NCBI RefSeq assembly: GCF_029893325.1
Contig: NZ_JARXWL010000005.1
Location: 62,001-126,000 of the forward strand
Length of the DNA: 64,000 nucleotides
Reading direction: 5' to 3'
DNA from: Enterococcus sp. PF1-24
Lineage (GTDB): Bacteria > Bacillota > Bacilli > Lactobacillales > Enterococcaceae
Under the pieces are notes generated by a model that saw only the letters and a list, made by a program, of their open reading frames with translations, did no database searches and was not told the DNA's origin. The position numbers and the translations under genes are program-made. Positions within the stretch are counted from its first letter, which is position 1; each line of letters begins with the position of its first letter. Positions 1-9,848 of this stretch are shown here, piece by piece.

Positions 1-1
1 A

Positions 2-3000
2 ATTGCCGGCGAATTGTTACCGACTGTTTTTCACGTAGCAGCAAGAACGGTTTCAACCAATGCCTTAAGTATTTTTGGTGATCATAGTGACGTAATGGCT
101 GCTCGTCAAACGGGTTTTTGTATGTTGGCAGAATCAAGTGTTCAAGAAGTAATGGATTTATCAGCGGTAGCTCACCTAGCTAGTGTAGAAGGTAAACTAC
201 CATTTATGAATTTCTTTGATGGTTTCCGAACAAGTCATGAACTGCAAAAAATTGAAGTGATTGATTATGATGATTTAAAAGCCATGGTTAACTGGCAAGC
301 TTTAGAAGAATTTCGTCAACAAGGGATGAACCCCAATCGTCCAAATACATCAGGAACTGCGCAAAATCCTGATATTCATTTCCAACAAAGAGAAACAGTT
401 AATAAGTTTTATGATGAAATGCCAGCAATTGTTCAAAAATATATGGGCAAAATTAATGATTTACGGGGCACAAATTATGATTTAACAACTTATTATGGTG
501 ATCCAGAAGCAACAGAAGTCATTATTGCAATGGGTTCTGCTGGACCGACAATCGAGCAAACAGTGGATTATTTAAATGCCAATGGCCGTAAAGTTGGTTT
601 TATTAACGTTCATTTATATCGTCCATTCCCAGCTGAAAACTTATTAGAAAAATTACCAACAACAGTTGAAAAAGTAGCTGTTTTAGACCGTACAAAAGAA
701 CCTGGTTCAGATGGTGAACCATTGCTGTTAGATGTTCAAAGCGTCCTATATCGTCATATTAATCGTCCAATTGTGATTGGTGGTCGTTATGGTATCGCCT
801 CTAAAGATGTAACCCCAGATCAAATCGTAGCAGTTTATGATCATTTATTATTACCTGCTAACGAAATGAAAATGCGCTTTACTATTGGTATTAATGATGA
901 TGTGACACATTTATCATTACCAATGACTGAAGTGTTAGATTTAACCCCTGAATCAACTTTTCAAGCAAAATTCTGGGGCTTTGGTTCAGATGGTACAGTT
1001 GGTGCCAATAAACAAGCGATTAAAATTATCGGAAATAACACGGATGATTACGCTCAAGCATATTTTGCCTATGATTCTAAAAAATCAGGCGGTTTGACAG
1101 TCTCTCATTTACGTTTTGGTAAAGAACCGATTCGTTCCATTTATAATGTTGAAGGAGCGGACTTTATTGGTTGTCATAATGCAGCTTATATTCATCAATA
1201 TGATTTGTTGAAAGGGCTAAAAGATGGCGGAACCTTCCTATTAAATACCGTTTGGGATAAAGATAAAGTTTTACGTTTATTGCCTAACCGTTTGAAACGC
1301 TATTTAGGTCAACATAATATTAATTTCTACATTATTAATGGGATGGAAATTGCTCAAAAATTAGGTTTAGGCCGTAGAATTAATACTGTCATGTCAGCCG
1401 CGTTCTTTGAAGTAACTGATATTATGGATCGCGAAACATTTTTACCATTATTAAAAGACGAAGTAAATACCGCTTATGGTAAAAAATCAATGAAGATTGT
1501 TGAAAGTAACTGGCAAGCAATTGATGAAACTTTCAACTCATTAGTTAAAATTGAAATCCCAGCTGACTGGGCAACTTTAGAGTTAGATGCGCCAAAACCT
1601 GTTGATACAGATCGTCCTAAATTTATTCAAAATATTTTAGACCCAATTAATCGTCAAGAAGGGAATCAACTTTCTGTCAACGATTTAATTGAAAATGGCA
1701 TGTTAGGTGGCGTGATTCCAAACGGAACTGCGGCTTATGAAAAACGCGGAATTGCTTTAGAAGTGCCTGAATGGATTTCAGATAAATGTACCATGTGTAA
1801 TGAATGTGCTTTTGTTTGTCCACATGCGGCTATTCGACCATTCCTTGCTGATGACGAAGAAATGGAAGCAGCACCAGAAGGCTTTATCGTGCGTGATATG
1901 CGTGGCGCTGATGGTTTGAAATATCGTATTCAAGTTTCTTTAGAAGACTGTACAGGCTGTGGTCTTTGTGTAGAAGTTTGTCCGGCTAAAGAAAAAGCTT
2001 TAGTTATGAAACCTTACGATGCTCAAAAAGAACAAGCTGTAAACTGGGCATTTGCCATGACATTACGTCAAAAAGCTAATCCAGTTAAGAAATTCTCTGT
2101 TAAAGGTTCTCAATTTGAAAAACCATTACTAGAGTTTTCAGGGGCTTGTGCAGGTTGTGGGGAAACACCTTACATTAAATTGTTAACACAGCTTTATGGA
2201 GATCGCATGATGATTGCCAATACAACCGGTTGTTCTTCAATCTGGGGTGGTTCTGCTCCAGCGGCACCATATACAACTAACGAATGTGGTCAAGGTCCTG
2301 CGTGGAGTAATTCACTGTTTGAAGATAATGCTGAATATGGTTTAGGCATGCATTTAGCGAACCAAACAAAACGCAATCGCTTAGCAACTAAAATTGAGTT
2401 AGCTTTAGCAACTGGTGTTGGCAGCGAAGATACTAAATTACAATTACAAGATTGGTTAGAGCATTGTAATGATGGTGAAGGCACACAACAACGAGCAGCT
2501 AAATTAGCAGCGATTTTAGCAACCGAAGACGATGAATTACTACAATCTGTTTTAGCTGATAAAGATATGTTTGCAAAACCAAGCCAATGGATTATTGGTG
2601 GTGATGGTTGGGCTTATGATATTGGCTTTAGCGGAATTGATCATGTATTAGCTAGTGGTGAAGATGTGAATATCTTTGTTATGGATAACGAATTATACGC
2701 TAACACCGGTGGTCAAATGTCGAAAGCAACACCACATGCGGCAATTGCTAAATTTGCGGCTGGTGGTAAATCTCGTAAGAAAAAAGATCTTGGTATGATT
2801 GCCATGACTTATAAAGATGTTTATGTTGCACAAATTTCAATTGAAGCCAATCCAGCACAAGCTTTGAAAGCTATTGCGGAAGCAGAAGCTTATCCAGGAA
2901 CTTCTTTGATTATTGGTTATACTCCATGTATTAACCACGGTATTAGAGGCGGTATGACACAATCAGTGGAAGCAGCCAAATTGGCAGTTGAATCTGGTTA

Positions 3001-3238
3001 CTGGCAACTTTATCGCTTTGACCCTCGTCAAGCTGAAAAAGGTAAAGAGCCAATGCGAATGGACTTCAAGAAAGCTGATTACAGCATGATGAATGATTTC
3101 TTAACCAAAGAAACGCGTTTCTCTGCCCTTCATAATGTGAAGAAAGACAGCGAAGAAGTTACCGAAATGTTAAACGAAACCGTTGAAGAAATGACTGAAC
3201 GGACAGAAGGCTATAAAGATTTAGCAAGTAAAAAATAG
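2..3238 (+). CDS. nifJ: Pyruvate:ferredoxin (flavodoxin) oxidoreductase, 5' end outside window
   Basis: The frame is open from base 2, so the N-terminus (about 100 residues of a family of roughly 1170-1200) lies left of the window; the gene is cut by the edge, not broken. The enzyme oxidises pyruvate with CoA to acetyl-CoA and CO2 and passes electrons to ferredoxin or flavodoxin. Visible marks are the motif GDHSDVMAARQTG near the left end, a 2x[4Fe-4S] domain with CTMCNECAFVC and CTGCGLCVEVC (about 1786-1985), the proximal-cluster segment ACAGCGETPY (about 2143), and a thiamine-diphosphate site with GGDGWAYDIG and DNELYANTGGQ (about 2596-2715). It is a single-chain enzyme. A terminator follows directly. 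Facultative lactic acid bacteria mostly use pyruvate formate-lyase or pyruvate dehydrogenase, so this enzyme hints at anaerobic pyruvate disposal. The family call is certain. Confidence 0.97.
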   Translation: MAGELLPTVFHVAARTVSTNALSIFGDHSDVMAARQTGFCMLAESSVQEVMDLSAVAHLASVEGKLPFMNFFDGFRTSHELQKIEVIDYDDLKAMVNWQALEEFRQQGMNPNRPNTSGTAQNPDIHFQQRETVNKFYDEMPAIVQKYMGKINDLRGTNYDLTTYYGDPEATEVIIAMGSAGPTIEQTVDYLNANGRKVGFINVHLYRPFPAENLLEKLPTTVEKVAVLDRTKEPGSDGEPLLLDVQSVLYRHINRPIVIGGRYGIASKDVTPDQIVAVYDHLLLPANEMKMRFTIGINDDVTHLSLPMTEVLDLTPESTFQAKFWGFGSDGTVGANKQAIKIIGNNTDDYAQAYFAYDSKKSGGLTVSHLRFGKEPIRSIYNVEGADFIGCHNAAYIHQYDLLKGLKDGGTFLLNTVWDKDKVLRLLPNRLKRYLGQHNINFYIINGMEIAQKLGLGRRINTVMSAAFFEVTDIMDRETFLPLLKDEVNTAYGKKSMKIVESNWQAIDETFNSLVKIEIPADWATLELDAPKPVDTDRPKFIQNILDPINRQEGNQLSVNDLIENGMLGGVIPNGTAAYEKRGIALEVPEWISDKCTMCNECAFVCPHAAIRPFLADDEEMEAAPEGFIVRDMRGADGLKYRIQVSLEDCTGCGLCVEVCPAKEKALVMKPYDAQKEQAVNWAFAMTLRQKANPVKKFSVKGSQFEKPLLEFSGACAGCGETPYIKLLTQLYGDRMMIANTTGCSSIWGGSAPAAPYTTNECGQGPAWSNSLFEDNAEYGLGMHLANQTKRNRLATKIELALATGVGSEDTKLQLQDWLEHCNDGEGTQQRAAKLAAILATEDDELLQSVLADKDMFAKPSQWIIGGDGWAYDIGFSGIDHVLASGEDVNIFVMDNELYANTGGQMSKATPHAAIAKFAAGGKSRKKKDLGMIAMTYKDVYVAQISIEANPAQALKAIAEAEAYPGTSLIIGYTPCINHGIRGGMTQSVEAAKLAVESGYWQLYRFDPRQAEKGKEPMRMDFKKADYSMMNDFLTKETRFSALHNVKKDSEEVTEMLNETVEEMTERTEGYKDLASKK

Positions 3239-3245
3239 TTGATAT

Positions 3246-3286
3246 AAATAAACGACTAGCAGCTGAGTTGCTAGTCGTTTATTTTA
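3246..3286. terminator. Bidirectional terminator between nifJ and the MBL-fold operon
   Basis: Arms 3246-3261 and 3269-3284 are perfectly complementary (16 bp, core CGACTAGCA) around a 7-base loop. A/T-rich flanks give a U tract on both strands, so it serves both convergent genes. Confidence 0.9.
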
Positions 3287-3298
3287 GTTAATTAAGTT

Positions 3299-4108
3299 TT
3301 ACTGCCATTCAAGCGTTAAACCAACGCCCACTTCACCAATTGCTATTTCTTGATGAATCGCTGATTTCGCAAAAAAGGAAACACAATGACAAGGATAAAG
3401 TATTTCAATCTGGTTTTCTTTAAAGTAATTGATCGTTGCTTGTAACTGAGTATTTTCTTCAAAAAGATGAAATCCACCAATCACGCCAGCAATTTTAGTT
3501 TGACCGGTAACTTGTTTAGCGTACTCACAAATATTACAAATTCCGCTATGAGAGCAGCCAGTAATGATGTAAAGACCTGCTTTACCGGTAAAAACCAATG
3601 CCGAATCGTCAAAAACATAATCGGGCTGATAAGCTTCAGCAGCTTGATATTCCCCGACTTGTTGCCGCGGCTCAAAGTCAACCAATTGCGGAATTTCCCC
3701 AAGAAAGAGGATATTTTCAGAAAGTTGAACAGGAGCAGTGCTTAGTTGCAACTGATAATTATCTGCCAACTCAGCTAAAGAAAGTGGCGAGCCAATAGAC
3801 CCTTCTACCGCTTGTTTTGGAAAAAAAGCTTGTGGATGAGCAACTAATTTAGGCTTAGTAGTTTTCAAATATTGATTGAAAAATGGTAAACCCCCAGTAT
3901 GGTCATTATGACCATGAGAAAGGGCCAGTGTAGAAACTTGTGATAAATCAATTTTTAATTTTTCAGCATTTTCAATGAAGCAATTGCTATAACCAGTATC
4001 AAAAAGAATTTTTTCATCCCCGTCTTCAATCCAAAATGACAATGCCGGTTCGCCTAAATAATAATGGTCAATATAAACATTGTTATCAACTAAAACGGTT
4101 AATTTCAT
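3299..4108 (-). CDS. MBL-fold metallo-hydrolase
   Basis: This 269-residue protein has the metallo-beta-lactamase fold. The metal-binding motif SHGHNDHTGG lies near residue 64, preceded by the LFDTGYS strand-loop and followed by a later TGCSHSG histidine motif. The arrangement resembles the MBL subgroup related to 7,8-dihydropterin-6-methyl-4-(beta-D-ribofuranosyl)aminobenzene-5'-phosphate synthase, but that subgroup contains many proteins of unknown substrate, so no reaction is assigned. There is no signal peptide. The ATG has AAAGGAG eight bases upstream. It is the second gene of a two-gene operon, 18 bases behind the Dabb gene, and ends at the terminator shared with nifJ. Fold certain, substrate unknown. 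Confidence 0.85.
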   Translation of the reverse strand: MKLTVLVDNNVYIDHYYLGEPALSFWIEDGDEKILFDTGYSNCFIENAEKLKIDLSQVSTLALSHGHNDHTGGLPFFNQYLKTTKPKLVAHPQAFFPKQAVEGSIGSPLSLAELADNYQLQLSTAPVQLSENILFLGEIPQLVDFEPRQQVGEYQAAEAYQPDYVFDDSALVFTGKAGLYIITGCSHSGICNICEYAKQVTGQTKIAGVIGGFHLFEENTQLQATINYFKENQIEILYPCHCVSFFAKSAIHQEIAIGEVGVGLTLEWQ

Positions 4109-4126
4109 AGCGACTCCTTTAAAAAT

Positions 4127-4429
4127 TTATTCTTCAATAAAATCAAGACAAGTCCGATTTGTTAAGAAGTTACCAATCATTTGACTTACCCGCTGATGTT
4201 CGGGATGAATTTGATAAGCAGCTAACGCTTCAATACTTGCAAATGAACTATATAAGGCAATTTCACAGTTGCTACTAGGCAAAGTTTCGGTGATAACTTC
4301 TAAAGAAAGGATACCCGGAACAATTTTAAGCAACGCTTCCAGTTCAGTTTTCATAAGATGAGCATTACGCGTTTTTTCGGTGGTGGTTAAATCTTTAGCA
4401 AAATTCCAAGTGACGATATGACGAATCAT
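4127..4429 (-). CDS. Dabb-family (stress-responsive alpha/beta barrel) small protein
   Basis: This 100-residue protein begins MIRHIVTWNF and shows the Dabb ferredoxin-like pattern: an initial HIVxW strand, a helix rich in Lys/Glu, a central GILSLEV strand and a C-terminal HPEHQ helix start. Dabb domains dimerise into a barrel, and some act as decarboxylases, cyclases or monooxygenase-like enzymes; the function here is unknown. I chose ATG at 4429 because AGGGAG is 9 bases upstream, whereas the in-frame TTG at 4438 directly abuts that site. It is first in an operon with the MBL-fold hydrolase, which suggests the two act on the same compound. Confidence 0.8.
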   Translation of the reverse strand: MIRHIVTWNFAKDLTTTEKTRNAHLMKTELEALLKIVPGILSLEVITETLPSSNCEIALYSSFASIEALAAYQIHPEHQRVSQMIGNFLTNRTCLDFIEE

Positions 4430-4552
4430 TAAAATCAACTCCCTAATTTTTGTGTTAGAGCCATTTTCTCATAGGGAAAGAAGTAAGACAAGTTGAAATT
4501 TTAAAGGAAAGAGCAAACTAGTTAAAAGCTGCTTTTAGTCCGTGGAAATATT

Positions 4553-4561
4553 TGCTATGAT
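4553..4561 (+). promoter_or_regulatory. Extended -10 promoter for the radical-SAM pair
   Basis: TGC followed by TATGAT forms an extended -10 about 45 bases before the first gene. No good -35 is visible. Confidence 0.5.
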
Positions 4562-4605
4562 AGATGAAAGAGCAGCAAAAATTTCAGGGATAAAAGGATG
4601 AATAG

Positions 4606-5496
4606 ATGAAAATTGAAGAGATTACTGCTAAGCAGATTTTGCAAAAATTTAATCACGGCAATATGTGGTTTGGCATTGATTATAATATGAATTTATATCG
4701 GGGCTGTAACCATGGTTGTATTTATTGCGATAGCCGTAGTAGCGTTTACGGAATTGAAGATTTTGACCGTGTCCGAGTTAAACAAGATGCCAATTTGCTG
4801 TTAAATCAAGAATTAACGACTAAACGGCGCAAAGGCATTGTTGGAATTGGTGCGATGTCTGATAGCTACAATCCTTTTGAAAAACGTTTAAAAGTAACTC
4901 AAAGAAGCTTAGAGTCATTGCGAGATTTAGGTTTTGGGGTAGCTTTAGCGACGAAAAGCGATTTAGTTGTGCGGGATAAAGAAATTTTGCGGGAAATTAG
5001 TCAACGTTCAGGCGGAATTATTAAATTATCAATCATTTCAAGCGACGATGAAATTTCTCGGAAAATCGAACCCCACGTAGCGGTTAGTTCAAAACGCTTT
5101 GCAGCGATTAAGGAATTAAGTCAAGCGGGCGTTTTTGCGGGTGTTTTACTGACGCCGACGCTGCCTTTTATCACAGATACTGAAAAAGAAGTTAAAAATA
5201 TTGTAAGGATGGCTTATGAAAGCCAAGCGAAATTTGTTTATTCCATGTATGGCATGACTTTACGGGAAGGTCAGCGAGAATATTTTTACGAAAAATTAGC
5301 GGCTTTAAATCCTAGTTTAGTGAAAAAATATCAAGCTGTTTATGGAGATAACTATGTTTGTGAAACGCCGTATCGTCAAGAATATGAAGCTTTATTAAAT
5401 GCTGAATGTCAACGCTATGGCTTGTTAACGAAGATGTCGGATATTATTTATGCTTATAAAGAAAAAGGCAGTGGGCAACAACTCAGCCTGTTTTAA
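4606..5496 (+). CDS. SPL-family radical SAM protein
   Basis: A 296-residue radical SAM protein of the spore-photoproduct-lyase-like group (COG1533). The cluster motif is CNHGCIYC (CX3CX2C, around residue 35) in the context NLYRGCNHGC. GIGAMSDSYNPFE and LLTPTLPFITD match later strands of the partial TIM barrel. It is shorter than true spore photolyase, and lactic acid bacteria do not sporulate, so DNA photoproduct repair is not implied. The start has AAAGGATG upstream. It is co-transcribed with a DUF5131 gene 23 bases downstream that has its own cysteine cluster, which suggests a functional pair. The family is clear; the substrate is unknown. Confidence 0.88.
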   Translation: MKIEEITAKQILQKFNHGNMWFGIDYNMNLYRGCNHGCIYCDSRSSVYGIEDFDRVRVKQDANLLLNQELTTKRRKGIVGIGAMSDSYNPFEKRLKVTQRSLESLRDLGFGVALATKSDLVVRDKEILREISQRSGGIIKLSIISSDDEISRKIEPHVAVSSKRFAAIKELSQAGVFAGVLLTPTLPFITDTEKEVKNIVRMAYESQAKFVYSMYGMTLREGQREYFYEKLAALNPSLVKKYQAVYGDNYVCETPYRQEYEALLNAECQRYGLLTKMSDIIYAYKEKGSGQQLSLF

Positions 5497-5519
5497 TTAC
5501 GTAGAGAAGAGGTAGTGAA

Positions 5520-6233
5520 ATGGCGATGTGGAATCCGTGGCGGGGCTGTCGGCGGGTCAGTGAAGGCTGTAAGTTCTGTTATGTTCATCAAGGAGACCAA
5601 AAACGTAAAATGAACACCAATGAAATTGTTAAATTGCCTCAGTTTGATGCGCCTGTCAAAAAAGTTAATGGAGTATATAAAATTCCCGCAGGTCGAAAAG
5701 TTTTTGTTTGTTTTTCCAGTGATTTCTTTATTGAAGAAGCCGATGATTGGCGGCCTGCTTGTTGGCAAATGATAAAAGAGCGGCAAGATTTACAGTTTAT
5801 TTTTTTAACAAAGCGAATTGAGCGTTTCTATGAAGTGATTCCTGATGATTGGCAAACTGGTTATGAAAATGTGCAAATTGGCTGTTCAGTGGAAAATCAG
5901 CAGCAAGTTGAGCAACGCTTAGCATTTTTTCAAACCTTACCTATTAAGAAGAAAAGTGTGATTTGTCAGCCTTTAATTGAAGCGGTTCAACTGGAAGAAT
6001 ATTTACCAGGAATGGCAGAAGTTATTGTTGGCGGGGAATATCATAAAGCGGCGCGGCCCTTAGATTATCAGTGGGTGTTGGATATTAGAGAGCAATGTAT
6101 CCGCCAAAATGTGAATTTTGATTTTCGTCAATGTGGAACTAATTTTATTAAAGATGAAAAAATCTATCATTTAACCTATAAACAGCTAACTGCCCAAGCT
6201 AAAAAAGCGGACATTAACTGGCGAGCTCATTGA
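5520..6233 (+). CDS. DUF5131 family protein (phage Gp37/Gp68-like, radical-SAM-type)
   Basis: This 237-residue protein opens with WNPWRGCRRVSEGCKFCY, the hallmark of the DUF5131 / Gp37-Gp68 family. Its CX6CX2C cysteines resemble a radical-SAM cluster site. Later family-type segments include VFVCFSSDFF, the FLTKRIERF strand and IVGGEYHKAARPLDY. The Shine-Dalgarno is AGAGGT. It sits 23 bases after the SPL-type radical SAM gene and ends inside a terminator whose 5' arm contains its stop codon. No function is established; some relatives lie in phages or beside three-Cys-motif partner proteins. There is no sign of phage genes here. Confidence 0.8.
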   Translation: MAMWNPWRGCRRVSEGCKFCYVHQGDQKRKMNTNEIVKLPQFDAPVKKVNGVYKIPAGRKVFVCFSSDFFIEEADDWRPACWQMIKERQDLQFIFLTKRIERFYEVIPDDWQTGYENVQIGCSVENQQQVEQRLAFFQTLPIKKKSVICQPLIEAVQLEEYLPGMAEVIVGGEYHKAARPLDYQWVLDIREQCIRQNVNFDFRQCGTNFIKDEKIYHLTYKQLTAQAKKADINWRAH

Positions 6234-6257
6234 TTTTGCAGAATCAATGGGCTTTTT
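6225..6257 (+). terminator. Terminator of the radical-SAM operon, overlapping the stop codon
   Basis: Arms GCTCATTGATT (6225-6235) and AATCAATGGGC (6242-6252) pair with one G:U, with a 6-base loop and a TTTTT tail. The stop codon TGA is inside the 5' arm. Confidence 0.85.
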
Positions 6258-6315
6258 GTGTTAATAAACCGTTAGTTAGAAATATTGAAAAAGTTGCGGA
6301 AATTTTCAGAATCAT

Positions 6316-6344
6316 TTGACAAATTATTAAAATAAGAATAAAAT
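6316..6344 (+). promoter_or_regulatory. Sigma-A promoter of gdhA
   Basis: TTGACA (6316-6321), a 17-base spacer and TAAAAT (6339-6344). A perfect -35 makes this one of the strongest promoters in the window. The leader of about 80 bases has two small hairpins, the second pairing CTAATTTT with AAAATTAG before the ribosome site. Confidence 0.8.
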
Positions 6345-6402
6345 TTAATCATCAAATCTTAATTTAAAATCAGAAAAGGAAAGTCTTTTCTAATTTTGTT
6401 AG

Positions 6403-7773
<1,371 letters not shown>

Positions 7774-7804
7774 AAAACAGCTTTTTAAGATAGAAAATTA
7801 TTTT

Positions 7805-7841
7805 AAGCATCCAAGTAAAATGATTACTTGGATGCTTTTTT
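7805..7841 (+). terminator. Terminator of gdhA
   Basis: Perfect 14-bp stem (7805-7818 with 7824-7837, core GCATCCAAG), a 5-base loop and a T6 tail. Confidence 0.93.
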
Positions 7842-7887
7842 CTGGTTATTTAAAAATTAGAATTTTCTGAAAATTTAAAATTAACTG

Positions 7888-7916
7888 TTTACTTTTCCTT
7901 AAAAAAAGTGTTAAAT
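7888..7916 (+). promoter_or_regulatory. Probable cstA promoter
   Basis: TTTACT, 17 bases, TTAAAT. The roughly 115-base leader contains an AGCTGA / TCAGCT hairpin shortly before the ribosome site. Confidence 0.5.
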
Positions 7917-8036
7917 AAGAATTATGAAAAATAATTATTGTTGTTAAGAAAATTATCTGAAAATGTGATAGTGTTTTTCATTTGAAAAGCTGATGAAGCT
8001 TACAATTTTTCAGCTAGATTAAAAGGAGGAGAAAAA

Positions 8037-9785
8037 ATGAGCGGTGTACTTTTATTAGTTATCGCAATTATTTGTTTTATCGCAGCTTACTTTGTGTATT
8101 CGAAGTGGTTAGAAACGAAGTGGGGGATTGACCGCAATGCCAAAACCCCAGCTTATACTTATGAGGATGGCGTGGATTATGTACCGGAACCAGCTTCCGT
8201 GGTATTTTCCCATCAGTTTTCATCAATTACAGGTGCTGGACCGGTTACCGGACCGATTATCGCAGCTAAATTTGGCTGGCTGCCGGCCTTTTTATGGATT
8301 GTCGTTGGTGGTATTTTCTTCGGAGCAGCTCATGATTTTGGAGCGATGTATGCTTCCGTTAAAAATGAAGGAAAATCAATTGGTTTAATTATTGAGCGTT
8401 ATATTGGTAAAACCGGCAAAAAATTATTTTTACTGTTTTCTTGGTTATTTTCACTATTAGTGATTGCTGCTTTTGGCGATATTGTAGCTAATACATTTAA
8501 TGGTAAAACAGTTGGTGTCGCAGAATCGGTTAATACCGCCAATGCTTCAGCGGCATCAATTTCAATGATTTTCATTTTAACAGCGATGGTTTTAGGGATT
8601 TTAATGAAGAAATTCAAATTGAAAGGTTTAGCGATGCATGCTGTGGCGATTGTCTTGTTGTTAGGGACTTTAGCTTTAGGGATTGCTTTTCCGATTTTCA
8701 CTGGCAAAGATACCTGGTTAATTATTGTTTTTGTTTACTTGTTTTTAGCTTCGGTAACGCCAATGTGGCTTTTGATGGCACCACGGGATTTTTTAAGCAC
8801 GTATATGCTATTAGGGATGATTGTAACCGCGGTTGTCGGCTTGTTAATTAGTAACCCAACAATGGAGTTAAACGTGTTTAATGGCTTTGCTATTGAAAAT
8901 GCGGCTACAGGTACGGTTGAATACTTGTTCCCAATTTTATTTATCACGATTGCTTGTGGGGCTGTTTCTGGATTCCATAGTTTAGTGTCATCAGGAACTT
9001 CTTCAAAACAGATTCGTAATGAAAAAGATATGCGCCCTGTTAGTTATGGTGCGATGATGGCAGAATGTGTGTTAGCAGTAGCGGCTTTAGTAGTAGCTGG
9101 TGCGGTTTCAAAAGGTGGCTATTTACCAGAAGGCACACCATTTCAAATTTTCTCTAGTTCTGTCGCTGGTTTCTTAACGAAGTTTGGTTTACCAACGAAT
9201 ATCGCGCAAGCCTTTATGACCATGTGTATTTCAGCATTGGCACTGACTTCATTGGATTCAGTTGCTCGTATCGGTCGGATGGCATTGCAAGAATTCTTTA
9301 CTGAAGAAAAAGAAAGCCAAAATCCAATTGCCAAAGCATTAACTAATAAATATGTGGCAACCGTAGTAACTTTAATTTGTGGTTATGTTCTTTCAAAAGG
9401 TGGCTACAACAGTGTTTGGCCGTTATTTGGTTCAGCTAATCAGTTGTTAGCAGCGTTAGTGATGATTGCCATTGCCGTTTTCTTGAAAACAACTAAACGT
9501 AGTGGTGTAATGTTTTATATCCCAATGTACTTTATGTTAGCAGTAACTTTTACAGCATTATCAATGTCTGTTTATAAATCAGTTATTAAACTTTTCGGCG
9601 CAACAAGTTATACTGTTTTAATTCCGAAAGAAGCAGTTGTTGGTCAATTTGTTGTTTTATCTGATGGTTTACAGCTATTCTTTGCAATTGCTTTACTGGC
9701 GTTAGGCGTTTTAGTCGCGACGAAATGTTTAATGGAATTGCACACTAAAAAAGAAGTTAAAGGCACTGAAGAAAAAGTTGCTTAA
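8037..9785 (+). CDS. cstA: Carbon starvation protein CstA family transporter
   Basis: A 582-residue polytopic membrane protein of the CstA/BtsT family, which imports peptides and/or pyruvate. The N-terminal membrane segment starts LLLVIAIICFIA. The family signature HQFSSITGAGPVTGPI (about residue 60) is intact, followed by FGAAHDFGAMY, VSGFHSLVSSGTSSKQ and LTSLDSVARIGR. It is shorter than the roughly 700-residue E. coli CstA, as usual for Gram-positive members. The ribosome site AAAGGAGGAG is near-perfect. The gene stands alone between terminators. No two-component pyruvate sensor lies nearby. Transporter family certain; substrate (pyruvate versus peptides) open. Confidence 0.93.
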   Translation: MSGVLLLVIAIICFIAAYFVYSKWLETKWGIDRNAKTPAYTYEDGVDYVPEPASVVFSHQFSSITGAGPVTGPIIAAKFGWLPAFLWIVVGGIFFGAAHDFGAMYASVKNEGKSIGLIIERYIGKTGKKLFLLFSWLFSLLVIAAFGDIVANTFNGKTVGVAESVNTANASAASISMIFILTAMVLGILMKKFKLKGLAMHAVAIVLLLGTLALGIAFPIFTGKDTWLIIVFVYLFLASVTPMWLLMAPRDFLSTYMLLGMIVTAVVGLLISNPTMELNVFNGFAIENAATGTVEYLFPILFITIACGAVSGFHSLVSSGTSSKQIRNEKDMRPVSYGAMMAECVLAVAALVVAGAVSKGGYLPEGTPFQIFSSSVAGFLTKFGLPTNIAQAFMTMCISALALTSLDSVARIGRMALQEFFTEEKESQNPIAKALTNKYVATVVTLICGYVLSKGGYNSVWPLFGSANQLLAALVMIAIAVFLKTTKRSGVMFYIPMYFMLAVTFTALSMSVYKSVIKLFGATSYTVLIPKEAVVGQFVVLSDGLQLFFAIALLALGVLVATKCLMELHTKKEVKGTEEKVA

Positions 9786-9787
9786 TA

Positions 9788-9836
9788 AAAAAAGTTTTAG
9801 CCCACTTCAAATTGGAAGTGGTGCTAAAACTTTTTT
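9788..9836. terminator. Terminator between cstA and the convergent GPP34-like gene
   Basis: GTTTTAGC-CCACTTC pairs with GAAGTGG-GCTAAAAC with a single bulged base. It is flanked by an A run and a T6 run, so it can work on both strands. Confidence 0.88.
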
Positions 9837-9848
9837 GTTGTAACGAAA

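Noticed and set aside
2-3238. nifJ as a truncated pseudogene
   Set aside because: The frame is open to the first bases of the window with good homology-type sequence from the first codons; only the window edge cuts it.
4606-5496. True spore photoproduct lyase
   Set aside because: The organism type does not sporulate, the protein is shorter, and only the broad SPL-like family fits.
5520-6233. A prophage remnant because of the Gp37/Gp68 family name
   Set aside because: No other phage gene, integrase or attachment site is nearby, and composition matches the surroundings.
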